Below are positions 45,790 to 57,573 of a stretch of 64,000 nucleotides of DNA, one piece after another (the stretch's first letter is position 1; every line of letters begins with the position of its first letter). The stretch comes from Panagrolaimus kolymaensis (Eukaryota > Nematoda > Chromadorea > Rhabditida > Panagrolaimidae), in assembly GCA_028622995.1 (NCBI GenBank), contig JAJQJQ010000030.1, forward strand, positions 620,001-684,000, read 5' to 3'. Made by a program: the position numbers and the translations under genes. A model generated the notes under the pieces. That model was not told the DNA's origin. It did not search any database and saw only the letters and a program-made list of their open reading frames with translations.

Positions 45790-47890
45790 CTAATATTTGA
45801 TAACAAGTTTGTAAGCAGGTGCACGGGATAAAAGGAAATGTTTCATATAATTAAGTTCCATCATATTTTTGCTTTGAACAAATCCAAGAGTAAAATGAAC
45901 ATCAGGATATTTCTGAAAATTAATGATACAATAACAAAATAATAGAAGGACAAATTTTTACCATCATAAAATTAAGGAAATCTGGAGCATTAAAATTTTG
46001 ATAATCAATAGAATCTAATTGGAATTCTCGAAGATTTATGAATGATGAATGTTTCACAAGGTTCTTGAATGTTTCATTTGTAACATTACCAATATTCAAA
46101 CTAAAACAAAAAAGAGAATAGAGCAGCGTACGAAAAAGAAAGAGACTTACTATGCGAATTTAGTAACTTGCGGTAAACATCGAAAGATATTTTGAAGTGG
46201 AGCAGAACCACCTTTTCTGTTAAGTATTTCAGAACCAGAGAAATAAAAGTATTGAATTGTACCAGATGAGATAAGCTTAAGATATTCCTTCCATGATAAA
46301 CTTTGATTACAAAGATATAATTCAGTGAGTTGACAAGAGAGAACATTTGAAAGCATATTTGAAACCATTAATCGATCACAATAGCAATAATCATCATCTT
46401 TCAGTTCGTGATATTGAGATACCACACCTTCCAGAATCAATTCATTACCAGGAGCGATATCATCAAAAAATATATTGTCGAAGTCAACAATGGAAAGATT
46501 TGCAGGAGATGTCGCCAAAGTTACATGCCATGTGTTTAAATTTATGACTTTATATAGCTTCTTGATGACGAGAGGCGGTAAATTAGCAGGATTTGATTTC
46601 ATTTCAGCAACTTTATCTTCGATTACTTCATTTTCTTCATCGGGAACATGTGGATTAGCTTTTTGTTGCTTTTGAAAATTAGAAATCTAAAAAATGAAGG
46701 GAGAAAATAAAGCATTTTAAACAAGTAATAATAACAATCACCATTTCGAGTTGCTTCGTATGGATTTCTTCTAATTCAGTGACGCATTGATTCAAACGTA
46801 TTACTTCATTTTCGAGTGATTTCTTTGCTTTGTCTTCGATCTTTTGTTTTTCTTTTAATAGGTAAATTTCTTTTTTAAGTTGAAGATAATCTTCTGTTTC
46901 TTCTTCACAAACAAAATCCAAAAAAGCATTGAGAACATACATGAAGAAGGGGGAGTAGATTTTCAAAATTTGTTACCAACCCTCTCCTGCCCACGGCTAT
47001 TTCCGAAAATTTTTCTCCGACCTCCTCCTGCTGTTAGTAAAATTTTTTTCGGTGGTGCTTCGCACCACCGAAAAAAATTTTAATGTTAATGATACATTGG
47101 TACCTTTTTCTTATTTTACTACTAAAAATGGCTTTTTTACTCGTTTTAAAGGGTTATTTCTTATTATTTTAATGAACTTCAAGCATTTCCTACCTTTCTT
47201 AAACATTTTAGTAAATTAATAAATTTTAATTAATTGAAATCCAACTTGTTGGATGTCCCGGGCTTTGGATCTAAGTCGCTTGTAAAACATATTTAATTAT
47301 TTCTTTAATAACCATCTTAGAATGTCTAAGCTTGAGAAAACGTAAAAATTCAATAATCCATACTTAGAATAAGTAATGTTAAATTTGAATTCAACGTAAA
47401 TAGAGAAAAGACCATATAAATTCAAATCAAAGCCCACGGGCATGTGTATTAACGATATATCAAACTGCTTACAAATCTGATAATTATAAAAAAACAAAAG
47501 GAGATAAAAATTTTGAGAAAGTTATAGTATTGAGTTAAACCATTAAATTTCAAGAAATGAAAAAATATTCAGAGCATACTGAAAGATTGAGTTGACGTTT
47601 TAATTTGAAAAATAAAGATTTTGTGAAAAAAAAGTTAAAAATTTGGGTTTCTCATTGATTTTTCTCCCAAAAAAACGACCACGTGGTACTCCCTGTTGAT
47701 TTTCAAGAATTTTTTTCGACGGCTTTCTCCGACGTACCCTCCCCCCTAAGGGGGGTAGATCTACCCCCCTTCTGCATGTATGATTGAGAATTTCTTCAGT
47801 TCCATGGAAACTTAAAGCACCAATTTGATGCTGGCAAGTTGATGGTAATTCAATAGACATGTTTACAGGATTTTGATTCTGATTCTTCAT
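45790..47890 (-). CDS. Uncharacterised coiled-coil protein, interrupted by an insertion
   Basis: Exons from the 5' side: about 47890-47783 (MKNQNQNPVNMSIELPSTC to GTEEILNH), then after an interruption about 46930-46740 (heptad-rich coiled coil, e.g. LQLKKEIYLLKEKQKIEDKA), 46687-46152, about 46100-45963 and 45912-45790. The C-terminal 280 residues (LVIKKLYKVINLNTWHVTLA, ELILEGVVSQYHELKDDDY, LSWKEYLKLISSGTIQYFYF, KYPDVHFTLGFV) look like one of the lineage-specific F-box-associated-type families, but no F-box was found. The stretch 46936-47782 looks like an inserted element, so the gene may be broken unless spliced out. Function unknown. Confidence 0.55.
46936..47782. mobile_element. Probable insertion with GC-rich inverted ends
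   Basis: Left end CATACATGAAGAAGGGGGAG; the complement of the right end reads CATACATGCAGAAGGGGGG, both continuing into TAGAT. A perfect 22-base palindrome centred at 47759/47760 (arm AGGGGGGTAGAT) and a hairpin at 47049-47071 (arm TCGGTGGTGC) stand out in AT-rich DNA. No transposase frame is visible. No target duplication was proven, so borders are approximate. Confidence 0.5.
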
Positions 47891-49388
47891 GTTTAGCAAA
47901 AGCTTCTGAAAAAAAAAGAAAGTAAATAAATAGCAATCAAAATCGGAAAAAAACGAGAAGTATGATACGTAAATGATGATTGTTATGTAAAGGGTTTACA
48001 TCGAAAGCAGAAAATTTTTAACCCTTCTTATGTATTTATTGTCATGAATATTATTAATATACTTTTTTACACGAACTAGCTAGTAATATCGAGAAAATAA
48101 TAAACGCAAAAGGAGCAGCAAGCACGCCATTAACTAAAACTATGAATAAATGGAATATGTAGTGGCAAAAGTAATAAAGAAAAAAAGCAAAGTTGTTTAG
48201 AACAAGCTGGAGAAGAAAAAAAAGTATAAAATTTTGATCAAGAACCTTCTTGTTGGGAGAGCTTGTGATTAGAGCTCCTTCCAGGCATTCTTCAGATAAA
48301 AATTATTTATAGGTTTTAAACAAGGTTATTTGTGTTATTGTTTTTCTTCTTTGAAATTTTATTATAATACCTTTATCTTTGTCTTTGTTAATTTTTTATA
48401 TAAACATATTTAATTTTTAATGAACAGAAAACAATAAAAGCATTTGCAAACATGTAAAGCCAACAATAATCATAAAAAAAGTATGTAAGTACAAAGGTCA
48501 TTGACATTTTTTTTTCTTCTCATTGTTTTGATTAGTTCAAGTGTTCTTAAAAAAGTCGTCGCGATTGATAACTAAGAGCTTTTATAGTGGTGTTCTTTGA
48601 TTTTTGAACATTTTAGTTTAATGAACTTTAAAACACAATTTATTATGGCTAATAAGCAGCTTTTAGCCTAAAACTTGGTGGCTCAAAAAAAAAATATACT
48701 AATTAATTATTTTTCTAAACTTTGGCTTATTCAGAGAACTTAATAAAAATCCATTAAAAATGGAGATTAAAAGTGCAACCGCTGTCAAAAACTTATCAAA
48801 CCTCTTCAAAAAAATATAAATGTCAAACCATCCATGAAAAAAAAAAATTACGACAACATCAAAACTCAAAAATTATTTGCACCCATTATTTTTTACAATA
48901 AAAACTCATAAAAAAATGATATAAAAAAGTGCAGAGATGTCAAACTTTCTATTAAAAAAAATTTCACCAACAACAAAAAAAAATTATTTTTTTCGTCAAA
49001 ACAACTCTCTAAATGATAGTCAAAAAATCAAAAAACTTTTTATGTACCCTCTGTTCTTAATGTCTTTGACTTTCTTTATTTTTTTTCTCCATTTTTTGTG
49101 TTATCAGATTATCATAGGATTTTGTTGCTTTGTTGCTCATTTGTGTTGACTATTTTTTTACCTCAAATCAAAGCAATCCTTTAAAAAGGAAGGCCGGAGT
49201 CAATAAGGCTATAAAAGCATATTAGTTTCCCTCATTTTATTTATTGCTGCTGCCTTCTGTCAATTTTTTTATTATAACCGTTTTTTAGTTGCTCTCAAAA
49301 AAAAATAATAACTTTTATATTTATTTTTAATTATTGTTGGAAAAAAATTGTTGGAGAAATTATTAGTGAAAAAGAAAATCAGTAAATA
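47891..49388. other. Intergenic, nothing recognised
   Basis: AT-rich. A TTTTCAG acceptor 10 bases before the coiled-coil gene's ATG is a possible trans-splice site. A Lys/Phe-rich open frame at 48937-49149 is unsupported. Confidence 0.4.
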
Positions 49389-52200
49389 ATGGCTTTGCTC
49401 CATGTATTTGGTTTAATTATAATTTGGATATTATTTCATAATTTTTATTGGAAGCGAAGAAAATTTCCGCCAGGTAAAAAATAAAATTAACTGAAGGTTT
49501 ATTTATTAATTTCTTTCGGCGCCGTACTTTGAATTTTAAAAATTTATTAAAAAAAATTAGATCTTAGAAATCCATAAATTATATAAAAGTCCGAAGTATT
49601 TTAATTCTAAAACTTTATTTTTCGACAATTTTTTTATTGATTCCATTTAAAATTATTCAAGGGTTAATCACATGCATGGGTTTTTTTAATCACTTATGGG
49701 ATACAAAGAAAAATATGTTAAATAAGCAAGAAAAAAGTTTTTTTTAACATCCACGTGCTTTCCATTATTACTTTGCCTTATCAATATACAAAAATGCAAG
49801 GGTCTTAACTGCTAGGGTTTGCCTTTTTTTTGGCTGCTGTTGCCTCACTTTTGATGTTTGAGACATGGTGGAAAAAAAGAAAGCAAACCATTTTTATTAC
49901 AGTTTTAAAGATGTACCGGTTTTTTTTGATATAAAAAAATTATCAGTAAGGCAGGCTACGAAAAAAAAATCACATGAATTTTTGCGGGAAAAATTAAAAA
50001 AGTAATTTGCAAAAAAAAAATATTGTTGCAAACATTAAACTCCAAAAAAACAAAACAAATTTATTCATAAAAAATAATAATTGTTTTTTTATTATTTTTA
50101 AGGTCCAATTCCATTACCCATTCTTGGAAACATTCAACCTATGAAAAAAATTCGAAATGGACATGAACCTTTTATAGAATGGAAGAAAAAATATGGGCCT
50201 ATATTTACTTTTTGGTTATCTGAAATTCCAATTATAACTATTTGTGATTATCAAACAATTTATGAAACCTTTATTAAAGACCCCGATGCTTATACTGGAA
50301 GATTTACAGTTCCCAAAATGGATAATTTCTTTCGAGGTGGAACTCTTGGAATTGTTTTTACTGATGGAGAACTTTGGAGAGATCAAAGAAGATTTGCACT
50401 TTCAGTGTTTAGAAATTTTGGAATGGGTCGAAATTTAATGGAACAAAAAATTTTAAATGAAATTGATTCATTTGTTGAAAAATTATCGAAAGATTGTTGC
50501 AATGAACCAAATGCTTGTTGTGATTTACCATTGAGATTTGAAGTTTGTGTTGGTTCAATTATTAATGATATGCTTTTTGGTTATCGTTTTGAAGGGGTAA
50601 GTTTGAGTGTAAAAATTACAATTTTTAAAATGGAAATTTTTGGTTTCGGCGCGAAAAAAATTTCATATAAAATGTTTCTCAAATATTTAAATTTTTGCTA
50701 TCAAAAACTTTGTTTTTATTAAGAAATTATTTCCTAAAAATAATTTAACCCCAAATTAATTTTGTTTTTTCAGGAAAAGCTTCAAGAATTTAAATTTTTT
50801 AAAACTCTCCTCTCAAATCACATGCATTCCATGGTTGATCCATGCATAGCCATCATGGCTCAAGAATTGGATATATTTAAACACATCTTTCGAGGATCCT
50901 ACAAATTATTGGAAAGAAATAAGAAATTATTTTTTGATTTTTTTAATCGTCAAATTGATGATCATGAAAAAATGTTGGATTTAAATTCCATTGAAGAACC
51001 AACGGATTATGTTGAAGCATATTTGAGAGAAATGTATTTAGCGGAGAAAAATGGAGATAAAAAAACTTTTTTCACGTAAGTTTTTTTGTCTTTAAAGTGC
51101 CATGAAAAAAATTAAAAAATTAAAGGAACGTAATTTCAATCGAAAAATAAAAATTTTTTTTAAATAATGAAAACAAAAAAGCGCAAAATTTTATTTTAAA
51201 AAACACGAAAAAGTTTTTAACAAAAAAGAAATTAGTAAAATAAGGGTTTTGATTTTTAGAAAGCAACAATTAGCAAATATGTGTTTGGATTTATGGTTTG
51301 CTGGAATGGAAACCACCGCGAATACCCTTGAATTTACTGTACTTTATTTACTTCGAAATTCAAAAGCAATGGAAAAAGTTGAAGAAGAACTTGATCGAGT
51401 TATTGGTAAGTCACACACGTCTCAAAACTCAAACCTTTTGAATTAAATCGCTTCAAATTTATTTAAAAAAAAAAAGAATGTTTAGACGTTAAAAATTTTT
51501 CCTTTAGTTTTTCAACGCATTTTTTATTTTTTCATTTTTAGGCTCATCTCGATTGGTGACCCTCGAAGATAAAACTAATCTTCCATATCTTCAAGCCACA
51601 ATAAATGAATCTCAAAGAATGGCAAATTTACTTCCCTTAAATTTAATTCATAAAACCACGCGAGATGTTGAAATTCATGGATATTTTATTCCTAAAAATA
51701 CTTGCATCGTCCCCCAAATTGGTGCCATATTATTTGATGAAAAAATCTTTCCTGAACCAGAAAAATTTATACCTGAAAGATTTTTAAATGAAAAAGGTGA
51801 AATAAAAAAGATTGAAGAATTTTGTCCTTTTTCCGTTGGAAAACGGCAATGCTTGGGAGAATCATTGGCGAAAATGGAATTATTTTTAATTTTAGCTAAT
51901 TTATTTAATCAATTTAAGGTTAGTTTTTTGAAGTTTTCTAAAATTGAAAAAGGGCTAAAAATGAATTAAAAAATGGATGTTCTAAGATATTTGAGTTTTG
52001 AATGGAAAATATTTTCAGGGAATTAATTTTCACGTTGAGACGCATTTGGTCGAAAATATTTAAATATTGCCGTTAAAAATAAATTGTTTTTTTAGATTTT
52101 CCCCGAAGACCTTAAAAAGCCGCCAAGTCTTCGACGAATTCCTGGGATCACTTGGCAACCAACTCATTACAATGTAAGAATTGAAAAACGCCATGTTTAA
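49389..52200 (+). CDS. Cytochrome P450, CYP2-like
   Basis: Six exons (49389-49473, 50103-50596, 50774-51075, 51260-51405, 51542-51918, 52096-52200) give 502 residues, the normal P450 length. Seen in order: N-terminal membrane anchor (LHVFGLIIIWILFHNF), PPGPIPLPILGN, the C-helix WRDQRRF, the I-helix oxygen site FAGMETTANT, the K-helix ESQR, PERFLNEKG and the haem-ligand loop FSVGKRQCLG. The enzyme would be a microsomal monooxygenase for xenobiotics, lipids or steroids. All motifs are intact. I-helix AGMETT has Met-Glu where many have Thr/Asp, as in nematode CYP33/CYP14-type genes. Subfamily not assigned. Confidence 0.93.
49474..50102. other. Long first intron of the P450 gene
   Basis: 629 bases, much longer than the other introns. 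AT-rich, no element ends recognised. Confidence 0.6.
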
Positions 52201-52320
52201 AAAAATTTTCGCTGTACAAAAAAAATTGTAAATATCTTTTTAAATATATTTTATTTATTCTTTTATAACTTAAATTTATTTAAATAATGAAACAAATAAA
52301 AAATAAATTATTTTTGAAAA

Positions 52321-53918
52321 TTAATTTTCACATGCCTTTGCACTGGAACTAAATTCCCATACATAACATTCAACTCTTTCCACTCCATAACCCAATCCGG
52401 GATGAGTTTTATAATAATACATTTCACTTTGTTGAGTTACATACATGTGATCTAAAAAACATATTTAATAAAGCAACTTAACAAAAATAAAAATAAAAAT
52501 ATCGTAATCTTTTTAAATTTTGTCTTGGAAAGAAAATAAATTTCTTTTGATTTTTCACTCGAAATTTTTGAAAAAATCATAAAAAAATTTTTTTGGAAGA
52601 TAAAAGTTTAAAAAAAAATTTACCATGTACAAAAGCATTATAAAGTCGATAAAGGGGCAAATAAGCTCCACATCCTGGTTCAGAAGTACAATACCCAATA
52701 GTTCGCTCAAATCGATAACCCAAAAACATAGTTGCTCGAGTTTTTTCTTCTTCCTCAGCAGTTAACAAAGTGTCTTCTAAAAGAAATATTTTTCTTTAGT
52801 TTTAATTTAAAAAAATCAAAAATTTGGATTACTGTAAAAATCATTGTAAAGTCGATACAACGGCCTCAAACATCCACAAGCAGGATCAATGGGAGTTTGA
52901 CCAATGAAACCAAGATTCGATAAAGTCATATATCCTCGAGCTGTCATTTGACTTTGCTCCAATCGATTTTCGGTGTAAAAATGATTGGCCACTGTTACAT
53001 CTTCATTTACGGAACGATAAAATGGAGTTAAATTTCCAAAATACATACACGCTGAATTACACGTGCCCGGAATAGTTACTACGCCTCCAATTTGGGGTTG
53101 GATGCTTTTAGTGGTTGGAATTATTCTTGGAGCTATAGTTGGACGAGTTATCCGAGGTCGAGGTCTTGGTCTTGGTTTCGTTGATGTAATTCGATTTGCC
53201 CATGTTGGAGGAAGTTTTGGTGGAGGCCATTTCGGAGTATTTTTGGGTTTTAGAGTTTTTGGTGAAAATCCCATTCCTTTCATTGGTCGTAATTTTCTTC
53301 CAAACTTCCTTCCTTGTGGACAATCTTTTTCATTTACCGTAATTGGATATTGGCTAATATCACATTGATACAATTCATTTAAATATGCGATATCACAATC
53401 TCCAAATGGCTGAGATATAATTTCTTGAGGTTGTTGTTGATCCACATCGATTTCGTCGTCATTAAAAAAATAATAATTATTATTATTATCATTTTTAAAT
53501 GGCTCTAAACATTCCGGTCCAACATTAACTGGATTAGGCCCAGAAACTTTATCAAATATATTCCAACATAAAGTTTGATCACCATTATTTATAAAATGAA
53601 CATAATCATTTTCATATTTACGTGGATGAAATTTAATGCACGATAGTTTTTCAAGCTCGGATTTGGCGGTTAATAAAGCGTAAAGTTGAGGGGCATCATT
53701 TTTAAGGGAATGATCAATGATGAAAGGAATTTTTCCATTTGGCCATACTGAAAAAAAGGAAAGAAAAAAGTTAGTAAAGGAATTTACTCGACTGCATCGA
53801 AGAAAAAAAAATTTGACAGAAAATTCCCGGGTCTTTAAAGTTTAAACTCACATTCTTGAGCAAAAATAAAATATAAATATTCAGAATATAAAAAAAGAAT
53901 ATAAATAAATAAACTCAT
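52321..53918 (-). CDS. Astacin-like protein lacking the zinc motif, with DUF5648-like repeats
   Basis: Exons 53918-53852, 53747-52833, 52776-52624 and 52451-52321 give 421 residues. A signal peptide (SLFIYILFLYSEYLYFIFA) leads to an astacin-type start (WPNGKIPFIIDHSLKND, SCIKFHPRKYENDYVHFINN) and a short GPNPVNVGPECLEP. Then, where HExxHxxGFxHE should follow, only about 35 polar residues occur before the closing DIAYLNELYQC. The protease cannot bind catalytic zinc. A Lys/Arg/Pro-rich linker (PKWPPPKLPP, KPRPRPRPRI) joins it to two or three copies of a module with FYRS/LYRLYN, HFYTE and GY...G, like DUF5648. Secreted; probably a binding protein. Confidence 0.75.
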
Positions 53919-55050
53919 TAAAATAAATGAATGATAACTTATTTCTCCCCAAAATAAAAAAAATTGAAAGCAGACAGATATTTTTAAAAGGTTAAAATTT
54001 CCAGCAAACTAATTTTTTTGTCTTCCAAACAATAATAACTTTTGGTTTCTGTTCTTTCTTTTGAGTTATCATTTATTTATTTTTTTGTTGTGTATGTGAG
54101 AAGACCGGTAAATTCAAAAAAAAGAAAAAAAAGTAGTTGGGAATGGTCAAAAAAATGAATAGTCCTCAAAAAAAAAAGAGTTTTACATTTGCATCAACAA
54201 AGAAAAGGTTTGTGTTGCTTAGTTGGCTCCGGTCAAGTATCATTGTTGGTGGAAAACAAAATCCACATAGAAAAAAATGAAAGTTTTGTAAAAATGAAAT
54301 AAGTTCAAAATCAAAGAAAATAAATTTCATGAAAAAAAAATGTATGTATGAAGAAGAAATAAAAAAAGAGGAGATAAGCGAAACATTAATAATTTATTGA
54401 TGGTAAATAATACTAAAGATCTTCCTAAATTTGTGAGAAATTTTATTTGACTTAGTTCAAACATAAATTCTTTAACATCGATTAAGAGGCATACAACCTT
54501 TTTAAATCAATAATTTTTGAAGAAAAAGGACATCAATCACAAAAAGGCAATATGTATTAACAATATAGCAGCCATGAGCTAACAATAACACAAAGAAGAA
54601 AAAAAAATCAATGAACAAAACACCGAGAAAAATAAACATTTAAAAGACCGTTGAAAAGTGTTTATGAGAAGTGTGACGGTTATTTTGTTTATGCTACCTC
54701 AAGCTGACGATCTGTCCTTTCAATTCAATTTTTTTGGTTCTCATAACGAAATTTTTTTTACTGTTGTTCAGAGTTTGTACCTAAAAATTCTGTAACGTCA
54801 GATAAAAATGCTAAAACTATTTTTTCTCTCTAAACTTTCTAAATTTCTAAAAAATCTTTTTTTTTTTCATCTTTAAAATTGTGAGAAACCTTCGTGATCA
54901 TTGTAATAAGTGCTTATTATCTGCATTCTTTTTACATGCGTTGATTGCTTTCGTGTTTGGTCATACGTGTTACCTATTTGCCATTCTTTTTCTTCATCGT
55001 TCCCATTTTTTTACTAAACCTTTATCTAATTTTTTTATATCTCTTTGTAG
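53919..55050. other. Intergenic between divergent genes
   Basis: AT-rich. Ends in a TCTTTGTAG acceptor at 55050, 20 bases before the next ATG, which fits trans-splicing. Confidence 0.45.
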
Positions 55051-55070
55051 GAGCTTCTTATAATCTCATC

Positions 55071-57180
55071 ATGAATGAAATTCGTCCTCCACCACCGCAA
55101 GTGAACCAACATCATCCTCCACCTGATGATGATGATGATATCATCATTTTATCATCAAGTTCTGAAGAATCTGTATTAGAAAGTTGGATTCCATATCATC
55201 GCTCAACGGATGCTGCAGCTGATGATTGTACAATCGAGAATAAACCTGTTGAAAAAATTCCAGAGGTTTGTTGTTGTTAATCGTCTTTTTCTTTTAAATG
55301 TTTATTAATACCATATATGTATTTTAGGCTTCAATAAAAGAAACAACAAAAGATTCGCCCAAGATGTTTATCGCTGAAAGAGATCGAATATTCGCTGATC
55401 AACTGAAGGATCGACTCCTTTCAACAAAGGTGAGTTTATTTTTCTTTTTTATGTTGGGAGCTATTAATTCGTATGCATAAGCACTGTCATGAATGAGATT
55501 GTAATAACTTCAAAAATAAACATTTTGTTATTGGGCTTTAATGTTAATTATAAGAAGCTTAATAGGTTTTAGTCATCTGCAAACCATAAATAAAAAGCTC
55601 CATAAATTTTCCATTAATAAATCAAGGTAACGCAGCCTTAGTTGCTGCTATATGAAATAGAGCATTAAAAAATGTATGAAAAGAGTTAACAAAAATAGGC
55701 AATGAAATTTTAGCATGATTACTGAAACAAAAGTTTTTGCATGCAAACAATTTTAGTTTTTTGAAATCCAAGTAGCTTCTTACAACGATAAATGATCGTA
55801 CATAGCATTTGCCTGAGTGTTAGAAGCAAAAGTTTCAATTTTCGTTTGCCTTTTTCTTCTTATCATTCTTCGTTTTCTTTCAAATTGGTTGCTCTTATTT
55901 TTATTTCACCTTCTAATCATCATGTTATTTTTTTAGGTTAACAAGATGTCGTCTCTATCTCGACCTATTCTGAATGAAATTTTTCGTGAAGCAATCTTCA
56001 ATTCTCAAGGCTATCATCAAGAAGAATCATTATCGAACTTTATGCTCTCTGGAAAATATACTTTTGATGTTGGGTTGGAAAATTTTCGTCGTGTCAAAAG
56101 TGTTACCATCAATGAGTTCAGATTTGTCTTTTATTTTGGTAATAATGTAAGTGTATTTACCTTTTTTTTGTAAAGCTTATTTATGGATTTCAGGATGGAG
56201 AAATCAACTGCTGCGAATTCAGCTTAACTAATCCCTTCCTGAAATTTGTTCTTCAACGTGCTTTTATGGCTATTAATGATAACTTAGCGATCTGTGAATG
56301 GCCAAGTTCCGAAAATATCAAAAAGTTGAATCTTGAAAATTTCCTTAAAGGAAGTAAGTTTTAACTTTTACTTTTTATGCACCCTCACACAAAACATTTT
56401 TTTAGGATTTAACAGCTTGGTTCTCTATCATCCCAATTATTTCAATGACAGATGTAAAGCGCTATTGACGAGAAATGACAACATTCAAACTGCTAAATAT
56501 TGTGGCCATAGAACGTTTGCTGTAAGATCGTTTCGAGTTTCTTGTATCACCTTTTATGATCATCGTTTCAGATAATTCCTGCACTTCCTCGATCATGTCG
56601 TAAATTGGTGTTCACTGAACTTGGCTTCGATGCATTTCTTGGAAAGAAACCAAACCAGTATGTTCTTTTTCGCCTTTCGAAGCTATTCATCTTCCTTTTT
56701 TTAGCTTATCATTTGGTAATGTTGAAGAACTTGTTATTTATCAAGATAACTATGAATTTATGGATTTCTATGAAAGAAAAGATGTCACATTCGATTTCAA
56801 CACCGCAAATATGTTAAGGTTTTCATCTTTCATCAATGATCATTTTCCAAAACTTCGCCTTTTACAAATTCGATTTAATCTTGGACGCTTGTGTTGGAGT
56901 GATGCATACGCAAATATTCTTTGCCTCAAATCAAGTGTTTTCAGCAATATCTCATCAACCATCACAGGAAATATTCAATTCGAAGTCGCATTCCATAATG
57001 CTGATCCACTTGTAAGTTTGCAATATTTCTCTTCTGTTATTTGTATCCTTACTTTTTTAGTTTATCGATGGAGCTCGAAAAGATGAAACTATGGTTGTCG
57101 AAGATTCGATTATTACAAAGTTCTTTGAAATCCATAATGGTTTAACATTTTTATTCACTGCTTGCTGTTATGATGAATAA
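55071..57180 (+). CDS. Family X protein 3 (uncharacterised, complete)
   Basis: Eight exons: 55071-55265, 55328-55429, 55937-56146, 56194-56353, 56406-56521, 56572-56657, 56705-57011, 57061-57180. Each junction keeps frame. An acidic, His/Pro-rich head (RPPPPQVNQHHPPPDDDDD, LSSSSEES) precedes the family domain: LSNFMLSGKYTFDVGLENF, FSLTNPFLKFVLQRAFMAI, LAICEWPSSENIKKLNLENF, LLTRNDNIQTAKYC, ELVIYQDNYEFMDFYERKDV, FINDHFPKLRLLQIRF, SSVFSNISSTITGNIQFEV and the end KFFEIHNGLTFLFTACCYDE. No membrane segment, no known domain. The head resembles SUMO-interacting acidic/hydrophobic stretches (DDIIILSSSSEE), a speculative link. Best template for defining the family. Confidence 0.78.
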
Positions 57181-57573
57181 CGAATGATCAATCTTCTTTG
57201 TTCCAACAACAACCTTTCTTTGTTTATCCATTTTGTTTGTTTATTATTATTTCCCTTTTGTGATCATTCTTTTTTACTATGTATTTGTTTGTTTGAATTT
57301 TAATAAATTTTTTTTGTTTGTTATTAGAGTTATGACATGTTTGGATTATGTATTTTTTGGACATTCGAGTAACTTCGATTTTCTGGCCTTTTGCATCCTC
57401 TCCGCCAAAATGATCAAAACCAAACGCAAGTTTGCTGTTTTCACTTTTTTTTTTGTTTGTACACAAGATTGCGCAATATTGGAACAAAAATCAAAGAACT
57501 TTATTTAACGCATAAATTGAAATTGATTTATTCATTATTTTATTTTTAGTTTTTGTGAAAGACTTCTAAAGAA
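57181..57573. other. Intergenic between same-strand genes
   Basis: T-rich 3' flank, then the leader of the zinc-finger gene with a TTTTTAG at about 57549. No gene. Confidence 0.45.

Noticed and set aside
47600..47899. Continuous frame through the end of the insertion
   Set aside because: The part after GTEEILNHTC is element sequence (GC-rich palindrome), so it is not read as native protein.
57233..57508. Phe-rich frame between family X 3 and the zinc-finger gene
   Set aside because: Translated T-rich 3' flank without splice support.
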